A stretch of DNA of 51,847 nucleotides from Candidatus Omnitrophota bacterium (lineage in GTDB: Bacteria; Omnitrophota; Omnitrophia; Omnitrophales; JACQLI01): contig JACPCP010000023.1 of assembly GCA_016179745.1 (NCBI GenBank), positions 1 through 51,847 on the forward strand. The letters run 5' to 3'. Positions 1-8,061 of this stretch are shown here, in pieces. The notes under the pieces were generated by a model. The model saw nothing but the letters and a program-made list of their open reading frames with translations, ran no database searches and had not been told where the DNA came from. Position 1 is the stretch's first letter. Each line of letters begins with the position of its first letter. Both the position numbers and the translations under genes were made by a program.

Positions 1-2
1 TG

Positions 3-1202
3 GATAAGAGCGACATTCGCCAGTTTTTGATGATGATTAACAAGCTAAATGAGCGTGGGTTCTTGACCCTCGAGGATTTATCCCGCGCCGAGGTGCGGAG
101 CGGCTTAAGGCACGGAGAAGACCCGAACCTTACAGAGCCTCTCCGGAAAGCCGAAAGGCCTTGGTTGCAGGATAATGAGTTATTAAAGTGGAATCTTAGA
201 ACTACGACGACCCGTACTTTAAAGTTTCTTATGGAGAGGATAGATGAAAGAGGAATCTTCAAGCCGGAAGAGCTGGAGGGGATTGTGCTGATTGGCGGGC
301 CGGGGTTCAACGACACACAAATTCTCGAAATCGCTCGTCGATTCACACGCGCTCAATTTGTTGCAGTGGACATTGACGGTCGTTCAATCAAATTCCTGAG
401 AAATAATGTTTTAAAGGCAGATCCGACTCTGGCCGGTCGAATAAGATTTTTAGAAGGAGACCTTAGGGACTTACGCCACTTGGTTGACGCAGATGAGTCT
501 GTTATCGAATTGCCGGATCAGTCTGTCGCAGTGGCCATTTACCCGGCGGTTTTCGATATCTATCAGAATGACTATCAGGATGACTATGTGCGCCTCCGGG
601 AGCTGGGGAAAATCATCTCCGAATCACGTCGAGTGCTAAAGGCGGGTGGCATATTGGGAGCAGCACCGTTTTCAGATGCGCCACACAAATTGATGCAGAA
701 TTTAGGCTTTGAGGATTTGGATCCAGACGACCGGAAACACGAATCCTTTTTGCTTTACCGGAAACCGGAGAGTCCAAAATCCATTTCCGGAAGTGAACCG
801 CCCACTGCCCGTTCTGAGATGCGGTCTGCTTCGCCCGCCAGGGGCGAGCTTCGCAGAACCGATGCCTCTGCGGTGGAGGTGGCGGTAGGAGCGCTGTTTG
901 GGGTGATGGCGAAGGAAGTTTGGCAAGGACTGAATAGAAGCGAAACACGTGCGCTTTGGATCACGATTCGGCCGGCGAGCGTTCGGGTCAGAAGGGACGA
1001 AATGACAGGGCAAAAGACCTGGAGACAAGCCCCCGGGTCCGAGAGCTCTCAGATTGCTTTTCCGCCACAAGGCGTGGCGGCTCGCAATGACAGACGGGCA
1101 GGGCAATCTTCTCGTGCCAGGCAAGTGGTATTTCTCAGCCCCACGGATCAATGGATTACAAGCCAGGCTGAAACCGCCCCGGTCTTTGCCTCCGCCGCCT
1201 GA
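3..1202 (+). CDS. Class I SAM-dependent methyltransferase-like protein, 5' end off the window
   Basis: The frame is already open at the left edge. A TTG/ATG cluster at 27-35 could be a start, but the codons before it read on without a stop, so the gene probably begins outside. The middle shows a Rossmann methyltransferase pattern: IVLIGGPGFND as a divergent glycine-rich SAM loop, FVAVDID with the acidic residue after strand 2, LPDQSVAVAIY near strand 4, and SRRVLKAGGILGA before strand 5. Substrate unknown. After the domain (about nt 770 on) comes a low-complexity tail with the linker motif RSEMR (nt 810-824). Its last third is translated from a dispersed GTCATTGCGAG-type repeat, so the native C terminus was probably shorter. 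An N-terminal RAEVRSGLR resembles the same linker class. Confidence 0.6.
   Translation, partial: DKSDIRQFLMMINKLNERGFLTLEDLSRAEVRSGLRHGEDPNLTEPLRKAERPWLQDNELLKWNLRTTTTRTLKFLMERIDERGIFKPEELEGIVLIGGPGFNDTQILEIARRFTRAQFVAVDIDGRSIKFLRNNVLKADPTLAGRIRFLEGDLRDLRHLVDADESVIELPDQSVAVAIYPAVFDIYQNDYQDDYVRLRELGKIISESRRVLKAGGILGAAPFSDAPHKLMQNLGFEDLDPDDRKHESFLLYRKPESPKSISGSEPPTARSEMRSASPARGELRRTDASAVEVAVGALFGVMAKEVWQGLNRSETRALWITIRPASVRVRRDEMTGQKTWRQAPGSESSQIAFPPQGVAARNDRRAGQSSRARQVVFLSPTDQWITSQAETAPVFASAA
1053..1092 (-). repeat. GTCATTGCGAG...GAAGCAATC-type dispersed repeat, short copy
   Basis: On the minus strand this reads GTCATTGCGAG, a short CCGCCACG/CGTGGCGG hairpin, then AAGCAATC. The same boundary words frame the larger composite element at 29213-29368. 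It lies inside the 3' end of the methyltransferase frame and supplies part of its odd C-terminal tail. Confidence 0.55.
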
Positions 1203-1213
1203 ACCCGAACCTG

Positions 1214-1263
1214 ATATGACAAAAAGGTCATATATTATTCACACCGTGAATGAAAATCATTCA
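1214..1263. promoter_or_regulatory. Three adjacent or overlapping inverted repeats (possible operator cluster)
   Basis: Three perfect inverted repeats lie in 50 bp. ATATGAC/GTCATAT has a 6-bp spacer (1214-1233). ATTCAC/GTGAAT has a 3-bp spacer (1237-1251). TGAATGA/TCATTCA has a 3-bp spacer (1247-1263). No T-run follows, so they do not look like a terminator. Their size fits dimeric repressor sites, but the following reading frame is only a gene remnant, so the controlled gene may have been lost. Confidence 0.4.
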
Positions 1264-1276
1264 GGATCTGAATTAA

Positions 1277-1543
1277 AATACAAGCCCCGCAGATCGGCCG
1301 AGGCTCTATTATTGGCGGACCGTCGGCGGGAAGGAGATTGATTTTGTGATTGAACATGGCAAGAGGCTCCTGGCCGTAGAGGTCAAATCTTCGCCCACAG
1401 TCCGTTTGTCGGATACGGACTCCCTCACTCTATTTTTAAAGGAATATCCAGAAACCCTGGGGGGTGTCTTGGTCTACTCAGGTTCTGAGATCAGGCGCTT
1501 GCACGAGAAAATTGTTGCCGTGCCCTGGCATCTTTTAGGCTAG
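1277..1543 (+). pseudogene. C-terminal remnant of a DUF4143 / AAA-type ATP-binding protein
   Basis: The frame after the stop at 1274-1276 reads RLYYWRTVGGKEIDFVIEHG, then LLAVEVKSS and a closing GGVLVYSG segment. That is the usual nuclease-like end of DUF4143 proteins, where D and E-x-K lie in a PD-(D/E)XK arrangement. Complete members are about 400 residues with a Walker ATPase in front. Nothing of the ATPase is present, and no start codon with a ribosome binding site precedes the fragment. An internal GTG/ATT start at 1346 would give 65 aa. I read it as a decayed 3' end, not a working gene. Confidence 0.6.
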
Positions 1544-1560
1544 AAGACCGCACTGCCCTT

Positions 1561-1588
1561 TTGACAAAACGGGGAATTGTGGAATAAT
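1561..1588 (+). promoter_or_regulatory. Candidate sigma70-type promoter for cysE
   Basis: TTGACA at 1561-1566, a 16-bp spacer and AATAAT at 1583-1588. Transcription would start around 1595, i.e. after the first possible ATG (1587) and at the second (1596). Confidence 0.45.
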
Positions 1589-2273
1589 GCCGGAAATGGC
1601 GAATACCCTCCGCACCCTCAAACGGGATTTTCAGGCTTGTTTTGAGCGGGACCCGGCGGCCCGCACGACACTCGGCTTCCTCGAGGTTCTTTTCACTTAC
1701 TCGGGCTACCACGCCCTTCTGGCGCACCGCTTGATTCACTTCCTTCATGCCACGCTCAGGATCCCGGTCCTTCCGAGGATCCTCGCCCAAATTGTCCGTT
1801 TCCTCACGGGAATAGAAATTCACCCCGGCGCCCGGATCGGCCCCGGCTTTTTTATTGACCACGGAATGGGCGTCGTGATCGGAGAGACTGCGGAGATCGG
1901 AGAAAACGTGACGATTTATCAGGACGTGACGCTCGGCGGGACCGGCACCGAGCGGGGGAAGCGCCACCCCACGATCGGCGGCCATGTGGTGATCGGCGCC
2001 GGGGCCAAGGTGCTCGGGAATATCACGATTGGCAGCCATGTCAAAATCGGCGCCGGCTCGGTCGTGATTCATCCGGTGCCGGATAATTCCACGGTCGTGG
2101 GCGTTCCGGCCGAAGTGGTGCGCCGGGAAGGCGTTCAGAAGGCCTCCGCCGCCCTCGATCACGGCGACCTCCCGGACCCCGTTGAGGAACTTAAGGATCG
2201 GATCCGGGCCCTTCAGAAGGAAATTGAAGCCGTCGAGGAAACGCTTAAGAATCAAGCCCGGAACAAGAATTAA
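1587..2273 (+). CDS. cysE: Serine O-acetyltransferase
   Basis: Makes O-acetyl-L-serine from serine and acetyl-CoA, the first committed step of cysteine synthesis in the cytoplasm. The protein is 228 aa. An N-terminal helical part (about 1-70) is followed by a left-handed beta-helix of hexapeptide repeats from about residue 74. [11 protein letters not shown], then D91-H92 in IDHGMG (catalytic dyad histidine), [15 protein letters not shown] and the final GVPAEVV are family hallmarks. The length and the E-I-H-P variant resemble the shorter EpsC-like serine acetyltransferases more than the 270-aa enteric CysE. The start may be ATG 1596 instead of 1587, because the promoter -10 overlaps the first ATG and no Shine-Dalgarno is visible. 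A charged C-terminal tail (185-228) may bind cysteine synthase; that is inference. Confidence 0.9.
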   Translation: MPEMANTLRTLKRDFQACFERDPAARTTLGFLEVLFTYSGYHALLAHRLIHFLHATLRIPVLPRILAQIVRFLTGIEIHPGARIGPGFFIDHGMGVVIGETAEIGENVTIYQDVTLGGTGTERGKRHPTIGGHVVIGAGAKVLGNITIGSHVKIGAGSVVIHPVPDNSTVVGVPAEVVRREGVQKASAALDHGDLPDPVEELKDRIRALQKEIEAVEETLKNQARNKN

Positions 2274-2333
2274 CCCTCCTTCGTAACCCCTTTAAATCCA
2301 ATCTGGTTAAGAAGTAAAAACCCCTCCCAAGTT

Positions 2334-2361
2334 TTGACAACTCCAAGGCAGAAGGTAAGCT
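2334..2361 (+). promoter_or_regulatory. Candidate promoter for the twin small membrane proteins
   Basis: TTGACA at 2334-2339, 16-bp spacer, TAAGCT at 2356-2361. The same layout (TTGACA, 16 bp, TAAGAT) occurs before the nitrite/sulfite reductase at 20673-20700. Confidence 0.4.
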
Positions 2362-2404
2362 TTATCGTGGAGAAAAGAGCGTTAGAGATAGGAGGTGAAC
2401 CGAG

Positions 2405-2551
2405 ATGAAATTTGACCTGAGCCTGATTACGGGGATTTTCCTGGGTGTCACGGTTGGGCTCGTCTACACGGGTCAGCTGGTCGCCTATCTGCCGTTCTTT
2501 GTGATCGGCGCCGTGATCCTGATTCTGCGGTATCTGCACGCTGTCCGCTGA
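2405..2551 (+). CDS. Small membrane protein A of a tandem pair (48 aa)
   Basis: ATG at 2405 is preceded by a near-perfect Shine-Dalgarno GGAGGTGA (from 2392). The peptide starts MKFDLSLITGIFLGVTVGL and ends RYLHAVR, with two hydrophobic stretches (about 7-21 and 26-42) forming a hairpin of two membrane helices with a basic C terminus. It is clearly paralogous to the next gene: shared positions include M-[KR]-F-D-x-S-L-[IL]-T-G, L-G-[VI]-T-[VI]-G-L, P-F-F-V and R-Y-L-H-A. Function unknown. Strong ribosome binding sites and conserved ends argue that both are expressed proteins. Confidence 0.75.
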   Translation: MKFDLSLITGIFLGVTVGLVYTGQLVAYLPFFVIGAVILILRYLHAVR

Positions 2552-2622
2552 TCGGGAAGAGCCTGAAGTGAAGCAAGCAAGATGAAGCGGCTTTGAGGCC
2601 GCAGAAGGGAGGTGTCACTCCA

Positions 2623-2766
2623 ATGCGTTTCGATGACAGCCTTTTGACCGGACTGTGGCTCGGCATCACGATCGGGCTGTGGTATGCGGGGGCCTTGATG
2701 ACCTTCATGCCCTTCTTCGTGCTGCTCACGATCCTGTCCCTCGTCCGGTATCTGCACGCCCGCTAA
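2623..2766 (+). CDS. Small membrane protein B of a tandem pair (47 aa)
   Basis: ATG at 2623 follows GGGAGGTG at about 2607. The sequence begins MRFDDSLLTGLWLGITIGL and ends LSLVRYLHAR. It matches the 48-aa upstream protein along its full length with the same two-helix plan. The genes are 71 bp apart and presumably co-transcribed. The change of D-L to D-D near the N terminus and of YTGQLVAYL to a more hydrophobic segment suggest the two may form a heteromer. No known family comes to mind. Confidence 0.75.
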   Translation: MRFDDSLLTGLWLGITIGLWYAGALMTFMPFFVLLTILSLVRYLHAR

Positions 2767-2819
2767 TCCTCGAGCAAGGGGATGGAGGGGGGTTTCGCGC
2801 AAGGTACCGATACTTTCCA

Positions 2820-2848
2820 TTGACAGGTAAAGACTACCCTTTTACACT
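2820..2848 (+). promoter_or_regulatory. Candidate promoter for the RNase H gene
   Basis: TTGACA at 2820-2825, 17-bp spacer, TACACT at 2843-2848; about 70 bp ahead of the GTG start at 2921. Confidence 0.5.
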
Positions 2849-2920
2849 TTCTCCAATCGAAAAATTTCTCCTTAAAACACACCGTTTCTCTCTCCAACAT
2901 TCGGAGCTGGGGCTTTAGAG

Positions 2921-3337
2921 GTGAAAAAAGGAATTGTATTTTCAGACGGCGGCGCCCGGGGTAATCCCGGCCCGGCGGCCATCGGCGTGCTCGTTTGTAA
3001 CTCCAAAGGCGGGGTGCTCCGGGAGCACAAGGAGCGGATCGGCGAGACGACGAATAATGTGGCCGAATACCGGGCAGTCTTAAAAGGCCTTGAGCTGGCC
3101 CATGAGTTGGGCTTCGAGGAAGTGAGCTACTTTGTCGACAGCGAACTGGTGGCCCGCCAGCTTTCCGGCCGCTACCGGGTCAAATCGGACCACTTGAAGG
3201 AGCTTTTCCTTCAAGCCAAAGAACGGGAGAAACCCTTTCGGAAGGTTGTCTACCAGCAGGTCCCCCGGGAGCACGAGAAAATCAAATGGGCGGACCGGCT
3301 GGTCAATCGGGCGCTGGATTTTTTGGCGCCTAACTAA
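2921..3337 (+). CDS. rnhA: Ribonuclease HI-like protein
   Basis: Predicted to cut the RNA strand of RNA-DNA hybrids. 138 aa, a complete RNase H fold: strand 1 carries D9 in FSDGGARGNPG, E49 sits in NNVAEYRA, D73 in FVDSELV, and D125 in the C-terminal ADRLVNRAL, which together form the DEDD metal site. The first domain motif (S-D-G-G-A-R-G-N-P-G) is typical of the shorter archaeal/bacterial RNase HI branch that lacks the basic protrusion. Starts with GTG at 2921; no strong Shine-Dalgarno. The next gene follows after 12 bp. Confidence 0.88.
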   Translation: MKKGIVFSDGGARGNPGPAAIGVLVCNSKGGVLREHKERIGETTNNVAEYRAVLKGLELAHELGFEEVSYFVDSELVARQLSGRYRVKSDHLKELFLQAKEREKPFRKVVYQQVPREHEKIKWADRLVNRALDFLAPN

Positions 3338-3349
3338 GGAGGACGAACC

Positions 3350-3703
3350 ATGCGGTGGATCGGGATCGGACTCATTGGACTTCTGGGCGGATGGGTGAGC
3401 GGGCTTTTCGGCGTGGGGGGCGGGGTGATTTTTGTTCCGCTCCTGGTGCTTTTCCTCGGTGTGAATCTTCATGTGGCGATCGGGACGTCCCTGGTGACGA
3501 TTATTCCGACCGCTCTCGTTGGCGCTTACCGGCATTTTCTCGGGGAGGGCGTTGACCTTAAACTGGCGCTTCTCCTGGCTGTTTTTGCCATCGTCGGGGC
3601 GTGGCTCGGGGCCGGGCTCTCGCTCAAACTGGATGTGGCTTTGCTCCGGAAATTTTATGCCGTCTTTCTGGTTTTGGTGGCGCTCCGCCTCTTTTTTGAA
3701 TGA
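3350..3703 (+). CDS. Half-length TauE/SafE family membrane protein
   Basis: A 117-aa integral membrane protein with about four helices. GLLGGWVSGLFGVGGGVIFVP is the N-terminal signature of TauE/SafE (DUF81) permeases, implicated in export of sulfur-containing anions, followed by AIGTSLVTIIPTALVG. Normal members carry two such halves in about 250 aa; only one is encoded here, so it would have to dimerise or be a truncated gene. GGAGGA lies just before ATG 3350. Its last codons overlap the start of ccsBA by 4 bp (ATGA), implying translational coupling. Confidence 0.75.
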   Translation: MRWIGIGLIGLLGGWVSGLFGVGGGVIFVPLLVLFLGVNLHVAIGTSLVTIIPTALVGAYRHFLGEGVDLKLALLLAVFAIVGAWLGAGLSLKLDVALLRKFYAVFLVLVALRLFFE

Positions 3704-6700
3704 TCACACCTCTCTTCCGATTTTTTGCCTCTCTCAAGTTGGCGATTTTTCTCCTGCTTGCCCTTGCCCTGGTCTTTGCCGTCGGGACCTTTGTCGAGTC
3801 GGCCTACGGCGCCGGGGCGGCCAAGCTTCTGGTCTATGACACCCCCTGGCTTACCGTCCTCCTCCTTCTCCTGGCTTTGAATGTGGCGGCCTCGGCCCTG
3901 GATCGCTTTCCCTGGCAGAAGCGGCACGTGGGTTTTGTGGTGACCCATTGCGGGATCCTCCTGATGCTGGCCGGCTCGCTCGTGACCCGGGCCTTCGGGA
4001 TCGAAGGACAAATGGCGATTGAGGAAGGCCAAACCCAAAGCCGGATGACCCTCAGTCAGCCGGTCGTGGAATTTTTCTCGAGTCGTCACGGGGAATCAAC
4101 CCCCCTCTTTCTCAAATCCAACGCCTTTGCCTGGCAAGGGCGAAAAAAATTACACAGCGATCCCGACATTTGGCTTCTTCATGATTACCCGAAGGCCCGC
4201 CGTGAGGAAATTCTCCGGGAATCCTCCGAGGGGTCTGCCGCTCTCGAGGTCAGCCTGGAGAGTTCTTTTACGAACGTCCGTCAGACGCTGGTGCTGGACG
4301 ATCCCGAACGGAGCCGGGTGAATCTCGGCCCGGCCGAACTCAGTTTCAGCCGGGAGCCCCTGGTGGTCTCCCGTCCTGGCGGGGCGCCCTCGGAGGACAT
4401 CCTCGAATTCCGGTTTGAGAAGTCCTCGATCCAGGTCCCGCTTCCCAAAAGCTTCCCCAAAAAAGTTTCTCTCAAAGGGACCCCTTACGAAGTGACGATT
4501 CTGCGGGTTTTGAAAGACGCCGTGGTGGATGACCAAAAAAATGAACTCGTGGACCGTTCCGGAGAGTGGAACAATCCGGCGTGTGAATTGATGTTGAAAG
4601 GGAAGGGGATCGAGGAAAGGCACACGGTCTTCTCGAAATACCCGGACTTTCCCACGATGCACGGGATGAAACCGAGCGGGGCAGGGGTCCGGATTTTCTT
4701 CCACCGCCACGGCGGAGAATCTTTGGATTCGAAGAATGAGTTGCGATTTGTCTGGTCAGAACGCAGGGGCGAGGCCGCCCCGCCCCTACGCTATCAGATT
4801 CGTTCGGGCGAGAAGATCACGGAGGGAGAGGCCCCGGTGGGCGAAGAGGTCCCGATGGGCTGGATGGATTTCAAGTTCCGGGTGGAAAATTATTACCCGC
4901 ACGCCGAGATGAGCGAAAATTTTACCCCCCTCCCGGCCGAAACCCGGTCGGAGGAACACCCTTCGGCCCTTGAGCTTGAAATGGAAAACGGGGGGGAAAG
5001 AAAATCCTTCTGGCTCGCTCAGGGCGATCATAAAACGATTAGTTTGGGAGATCAGAGCAGGGGCGGCCCGCCGGGTCGCCCTTACGAATTCGTTTACGGC
5101 CTGAGGACGCTCCCCGTGGGCTTTCGCCTCGAGCTGAAGGATTTCAGAATCGAGAAGTATCCTGGCACGAACCAGCCGGCGAGTTTCGAGAGCGACGTGA
5201 TCTTGAAGGACGATTCCACGGGGTCCCGCCGGGAAGTGAATATCAGTATGAACCGCCCCCTCCAGCACCGGGGTTTTCGGGTGTTTCAATCCGGTTACCA
5301 GCAGCCTGAGGGCAGGCCGGAGATTTCGATTTTCAGCGTGGCGAAGGACCCCGGCATTCCGCTGAAATATGCGGGCTCGATCATTTTGGTCCTGGGCACG
5401 CTCTTGATGTTCTACACCCGGAAATTTTCGAACCGGGGCCAGGCGGAATTTTCTAAATCTCAAGAAAGGGGTTCTGGTGTGATGAAAAATGCATTGAAGA
5501 TCTTGTTGGTTTCCGTCCTCGGTTTCATCGTTTCGGCAGCGGCTTCCCCGGACCCTTCTCAAAGGTCCACGGAGGCCCTTCTCGGGAGGATCCCGGTCCA
5601 GAGCGGCGGCCGGGTCAAGCCCTTTGAAAGTTTTGCCCAGGAGATCCTGGTCTCCGTCACGGGAAAGAAGGCGCTGGCCGGCGAGAAGGCATCGATCGTA
5701 TTGTGGAAATGGATTTCCAATCCGGAAGAGTGGCATACGAAGAGTTTTATTCCCGTGAAGCACAAGGCCCTTCGGGAGGAGTTCGGGCTGATGGTGATCG
5801 CCGGAAAAATTTCACCGGAGCTCGCCCTGTCCCACCAATCCTTTCTCCACAAGGTGGAAGAGGCGTCGGCCCGGAAGGAAAGGAAAGAGCCGATCACCCT
5901 TCTTGAAAAGAAAAGGATCGAGCTTCACGAACAGGCCCATCTTTTTGAGGCCATTACCCGGGGCGTTCTTCCCGGTTTCATCCCCCATCCCGAAGACCCC
6001 CGGGAATCCTGGTTTCCGATTGAGGCCCTCGCCACGCCGGGAGGGCAGGAGGCGCTTGGGAAATATTATTCCCCTGAACTCGTGGCCGAAGTTCATGCCG
6101 CCCTGGGAGCGCTTGTCAGGCTTCTTCATGACGGGAAGGAGGGCGCCTCTTCTGCTCACGAATTTGCCTTTTCCCTCGAGCACCTTCGCTCGTCCCGGGA
6201 AATCGTTCTGGATCAAAACAAAATCAATCTCGAATTGGCTTACAATCACCTCCGCCCCTTTCACTGGGCGTGGATTTTGTATCTGGCAAGCGCCGTCCTC
6301 TGGTTGCTCCTAGGGGACAGTCCCCTTAAAGGGGACAGGCAAAAACGGGTGTCCCCAAAAAGGGGACTGCCCCCTCTTATCTTTGGTTTGTTCCTGAGCG
6401 GATTTATGTTTCACACGTTTGGTTTTGTCCTGCGCTGCCTCGTGGCCGGCCGTCCGCCCGTGAGCAATATGTATGAATCCATTATTTGGGTGGCGTGGGC
6501 CGTGGCCTTCTTTTCGATCCCGCTCCGGTTTTTCTCCAGGAACCCTGTTTTGTCGGTTGCGGCGGCGGCCGTGGCGAGCCTGGCGCTTTTGATCGGCGAA
6601 AGTTTTCCGGCCGTCCTCGACCCCTCGCTTTCTCCGCTGGTCCCGGTTTTGAGGAGCAATTACTGGCTCACGATCCACGTCCTGACCATCACCTTGAGCT

Positions 6701-7194
6701 ACGGGGCCTTTGCCCTGGCCTGGGGCCTGGCGCACGCCAATCTTTTTAACTTCGCTTTTCATCCGGAAAAAAGGGAAGAGCAGGAATCCCTCGGTGCGTT
6801 TCTTTACCGGGCGCTTCAGATCGGCGTTGTCCTCCTGGCGGCCGGGACGATTTTGGGCGGCGTCTGGGCCAATGACTCTTGGGGACGTTTCTGGGGCTGG
6901 GACCCCAAGGAAACCTGGGCCCTCATTGCGCTCCTGGGCTATTTGGCCATCCTCCATTGCCGCCACATGCGCTGGATCGGCACCTTTGGAACGGCCGTCA
7001 GCTCCGTCCTTGCCTTTCTCGGGATCCTGATGGCGTGGTATGGGGTGAATTTTGTCCTGGCGGCCGGGCTCCACAGCTATGGATTCGGCGGCGGCGGGTT
7101 TCCCTGGGTCTCCGTGGGGGTTTTGATCGACCTGGCCCTTGTCTCGTTTTTGGTGTTTCGTTATCACCGGTCCCGATCGGCTCTTAAAGTATAA
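3700..7194 (+). CDS. ccsBA: Fused cytochrome c biogenesis protein ResB-CcsA (system II heme lyase)
   Basis: Exports heme and attaches it to CxxCH motifs of periplasmic c-type cytochromes. At 1164 aa it joins both system II components. Residues 1-590 are ResB-like: helices near 8-30, 45-62 and 70-90, a large periplasmic domain, and a helix near 555-570. From about 595 a signal-like helix begins a second periplasmic stretch. Residues 850-1164 form the CcsA part with RPPVSNMYESIIWVAW and the heme-handling tryptophan-rich motif WGRFWGWDPKETW, with later histidines. Three GC-rich palindromes are read in frame: 4762-4793, 5058-5085 and 6312-6373 (about residues 871-892, immediately before the CcsA region). 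ATGA overlap with the TauE gene. Confidence 0.92.
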   Translation: MITPLFRFFASLKLAIFLLLALALVFAVGTFVESAYGAGAAKLLVYDTPWLTVLLLLLALNVAASALDRFPWQKRHVGFVVTHCGILLMLAGSLVTRAFGIEGQMAIEEGQTQSRMTLSQPVVEFFSSRHGESTPLFLKSNAFAWQGRKKLHSDPDIWLLHDYPKARREEILRESSEGSAALEVSLESSFTNVRQTLVLDDPERSRVNLGPAELSFSREPLVVSRPGGAPSEDILEFRFEKSSIQVPLPKSFPKKVSLKGTPYEVTILRVLKDAVVDDQKNELVDRSGEWNNPACELMLKGKGIEERHTVFSKYPDFPTMHGMKPSGAGVRIFFHRHGGESLDSKNELRFVWSERRGEAAPPLRYQIRSGEKITEGEAPVGEEVPMGWMDFKFRVENYYPHAEMSENFTPLPAETRSEEHPSALELEMENGGERKSFWLAQGDHKTISLGDQSRGGPPGRPYEFVYGLRTLPVGFRLELKDFRIEKYPGTNQPASFESDVILKDDSTGSRREVNISMNRPLQHRGFRVFQSGYQQPEGRPEISIFSVAKDPGIPLKYAGSIILVLGTLLMFYTRKFSNRGQAEFSKSQERGSGVMKNALKILLVSVLGFIVSAAASPDPSQRSTEALLGRIPVQSGGRVKPFESFAQEILVSVTGKKALAGEKASIVLWKWISNPEEWHTKSFIPVKHKALREEFGLMVIAGKISPELALSHQSFLHKVEEASARKERKEPITLLEKKRIELHEQAHLFEAITRGVLPGFIPHPEDPRESWFPIEALATPGGQEALGKYYSPELVAEVHAALGALVRLLHDGKEGASSAHEFAFSLEHLRSSREIVLDQNKINLELAYNHLRPFHWAWILYLASAVLWLLLGDSPLKGDRQKRVSPKRGLPPLIFGLFLSGFMFHTFGFVLRCLVAGRPPVSNMYESIIWVAWAVAFFSIPLRFFSRNPVLSVAAAAVASLALLIGESFPAVLDPSLSPLVPVLRSNYWLTIHVLTITLSYGAFALAWGLAHANLFNFAFHPEKREEQESLGAFLYRALQIGVVLLAAGTILGGVWANDSWGRFWGWDPKETWALIALLGYLAILHCRHMRWIGTFGTAVSSVLAFLGILMAWYGVNFVLAAGLHSYGFGGGGFPWVSVGVLIDLALVSFLVFRYHRSRSALKV
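4762..4793. repeat. CAGGGGCG...GCCCCTACG palindromic repeat, in frame in ccsBA
   Basis: Inverted repeat with arms of the AGGGGCG / CGCCCCT type, translated as RRGEAAPPLRY within the ResB periplasmic domain. Related copies are at 5058-5085 and 26396-26451. Confidence 0.5.
6312..6373. repeat. GGGGACAG palindromic repeat cluster, in frame in ccsBA
   Basis: GGGGACAGTCCCC, then AAAGGGGACAGG, then TGTCCCC-aaaaa-GGGGAC. Multiple inverted copies of one word form a cruciform-capable block. It encodes a hydrophilic insert of about 20 residues between two membrane segments. Related words occur at 19578-19617, 32153-32178 and 45708-45724. Confidence 0.6.
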
Positions 7195-7197
7195 AGC

Positions 7198-8061
7198 ATG
7201 ACGGACGAGAAGGCGGCCCCTCCGGATCCGAAGCGAAAATTATTTTTCGGCCTCTTCGTTTTTCCGCTTCTCGTCGCCGTGGGAATGGCCGCACTCCTTT
7301 GCATGGTGGTCTTTCTCACCCACGAGGAAGAGACTCCGGAGACCCTAATCACGGCCATCAAGACCGGCAGCCCGAGCAAGCGCTGGCAGAAGGCCTTTGA
7401 GCTTTCCAACGAGCTCAACCGCCGGCCGGAGATGATTCGTAGCAAGGGGGTGATGGGGGAGATCCTCCACATCCTGGGCGACTCCGAACGTTATGACTCC
7501 AAGACCCGGTCTTATATGGCGATGGCCCTGAGCCGGTTTCAGGAGCCGGAAGCGGTCGAGGCGGTCCGCAAGCGATTAAAGGAAGAGACCGAAGAGGTTC
7601 AACTCTATCTGATCTGGGCGCTCGGGAACCTGAACGCCCGGGAAGCGGCAGGGGATTTGGAGCCCTTTCTGGCGAGCTCGAATCCGGACTTAAGGCAAAT
7701 GGCCGCTTATGTTTCCGGCGTTTTGGGCGATAAAGAAACGGCTGCCAGGTTGAGGCCGCTCTTGAAGGATCCCGTGACGGACGTTTCGTGGAATGCGGCC
7801 CTGAGTCTGGCGAGGCTCGGCGATGATTCCGGCGCCGGAATTCTAATGAAGATGCTGGATCGAAATGCGCTTACCGAGAACCATCGCCTTTCGAAAACCC
7901 AAGCCGAAAAAATTATGGTGAATGCCGCAAAAGGGCTGGGCAGGATTAAAAATCCGGAGTCGGACTCCCTGCTCCGTTCCCTCGCAGAAAACGACGAAAG
8001 CCTTCAGGTGAGACAAGCCGCCCTGGAAGCCTTAAAAAAAGAAGAGGTCTCCCGTGCCTGA
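7198..8061 (+). CDS. Membrane-anchored HEAT-repeat protein
   Basis: 287 aa with one N-terminal transmembrane helix (about 14-38) and a soluble helical-repeat domain. Successive helix pairs from about residue 60 carry the HEAT/PBS-lyase pattern, e.g. LYLIWALGNLNAREAAGDLEPF, LRQMAAYVSGVLGDKE and VSWNAALSLARLGDDSG. Such domains serve as protein-binding scaffolds. It lies between the heme lyase gene (3 bp upstream) and the Rieske gene (8-bp overlap), so a role in assembly or stability of the quinol:cytochrome c reductase is likely but inferred. Starts ATG 7198. Confidence 0.75.
   Translation: MTDEKAAPPDPKRKLFFGLFVFPLLVAVGMAALLCMVVFLTHEEETPETLITAIKTGSPSKRWQKAFELSNELNRRPEMIRSKGVMGEILHILGDSERYDSKTRSYMAMALSRFQEPEAVEAVRKRLKEETEEVQLYLIWALGNLNAREAAGDLEPFLASSNPDLRQMAAYVSGVLGDKETAARLRPLLKDPVTDVSWNAALSLARLGDDSGAGILMKMLDRNALTENHRLSKTQAEKIMVNAAKGLGRIKNPESDSLLRSLAENDESLQVRQAALEALKKEEVSRA

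Noticed and set aside
1054-1341. A 95-codon frame after the methyltransferase
   Set aside because: It overlaps the first gene and the repeat, has no recognisable content, and runs through the inverted repeats into the DUF4143 remnant in the wrong frame.
3080-7167. Long minus-strand frames opposite rnhA, ccsBA and many other genes
   Set aside because: Antisense frames are expected in GC-rich coding DNA. They lack ribosome sites and domains and mirror strong genes on the plus strand.
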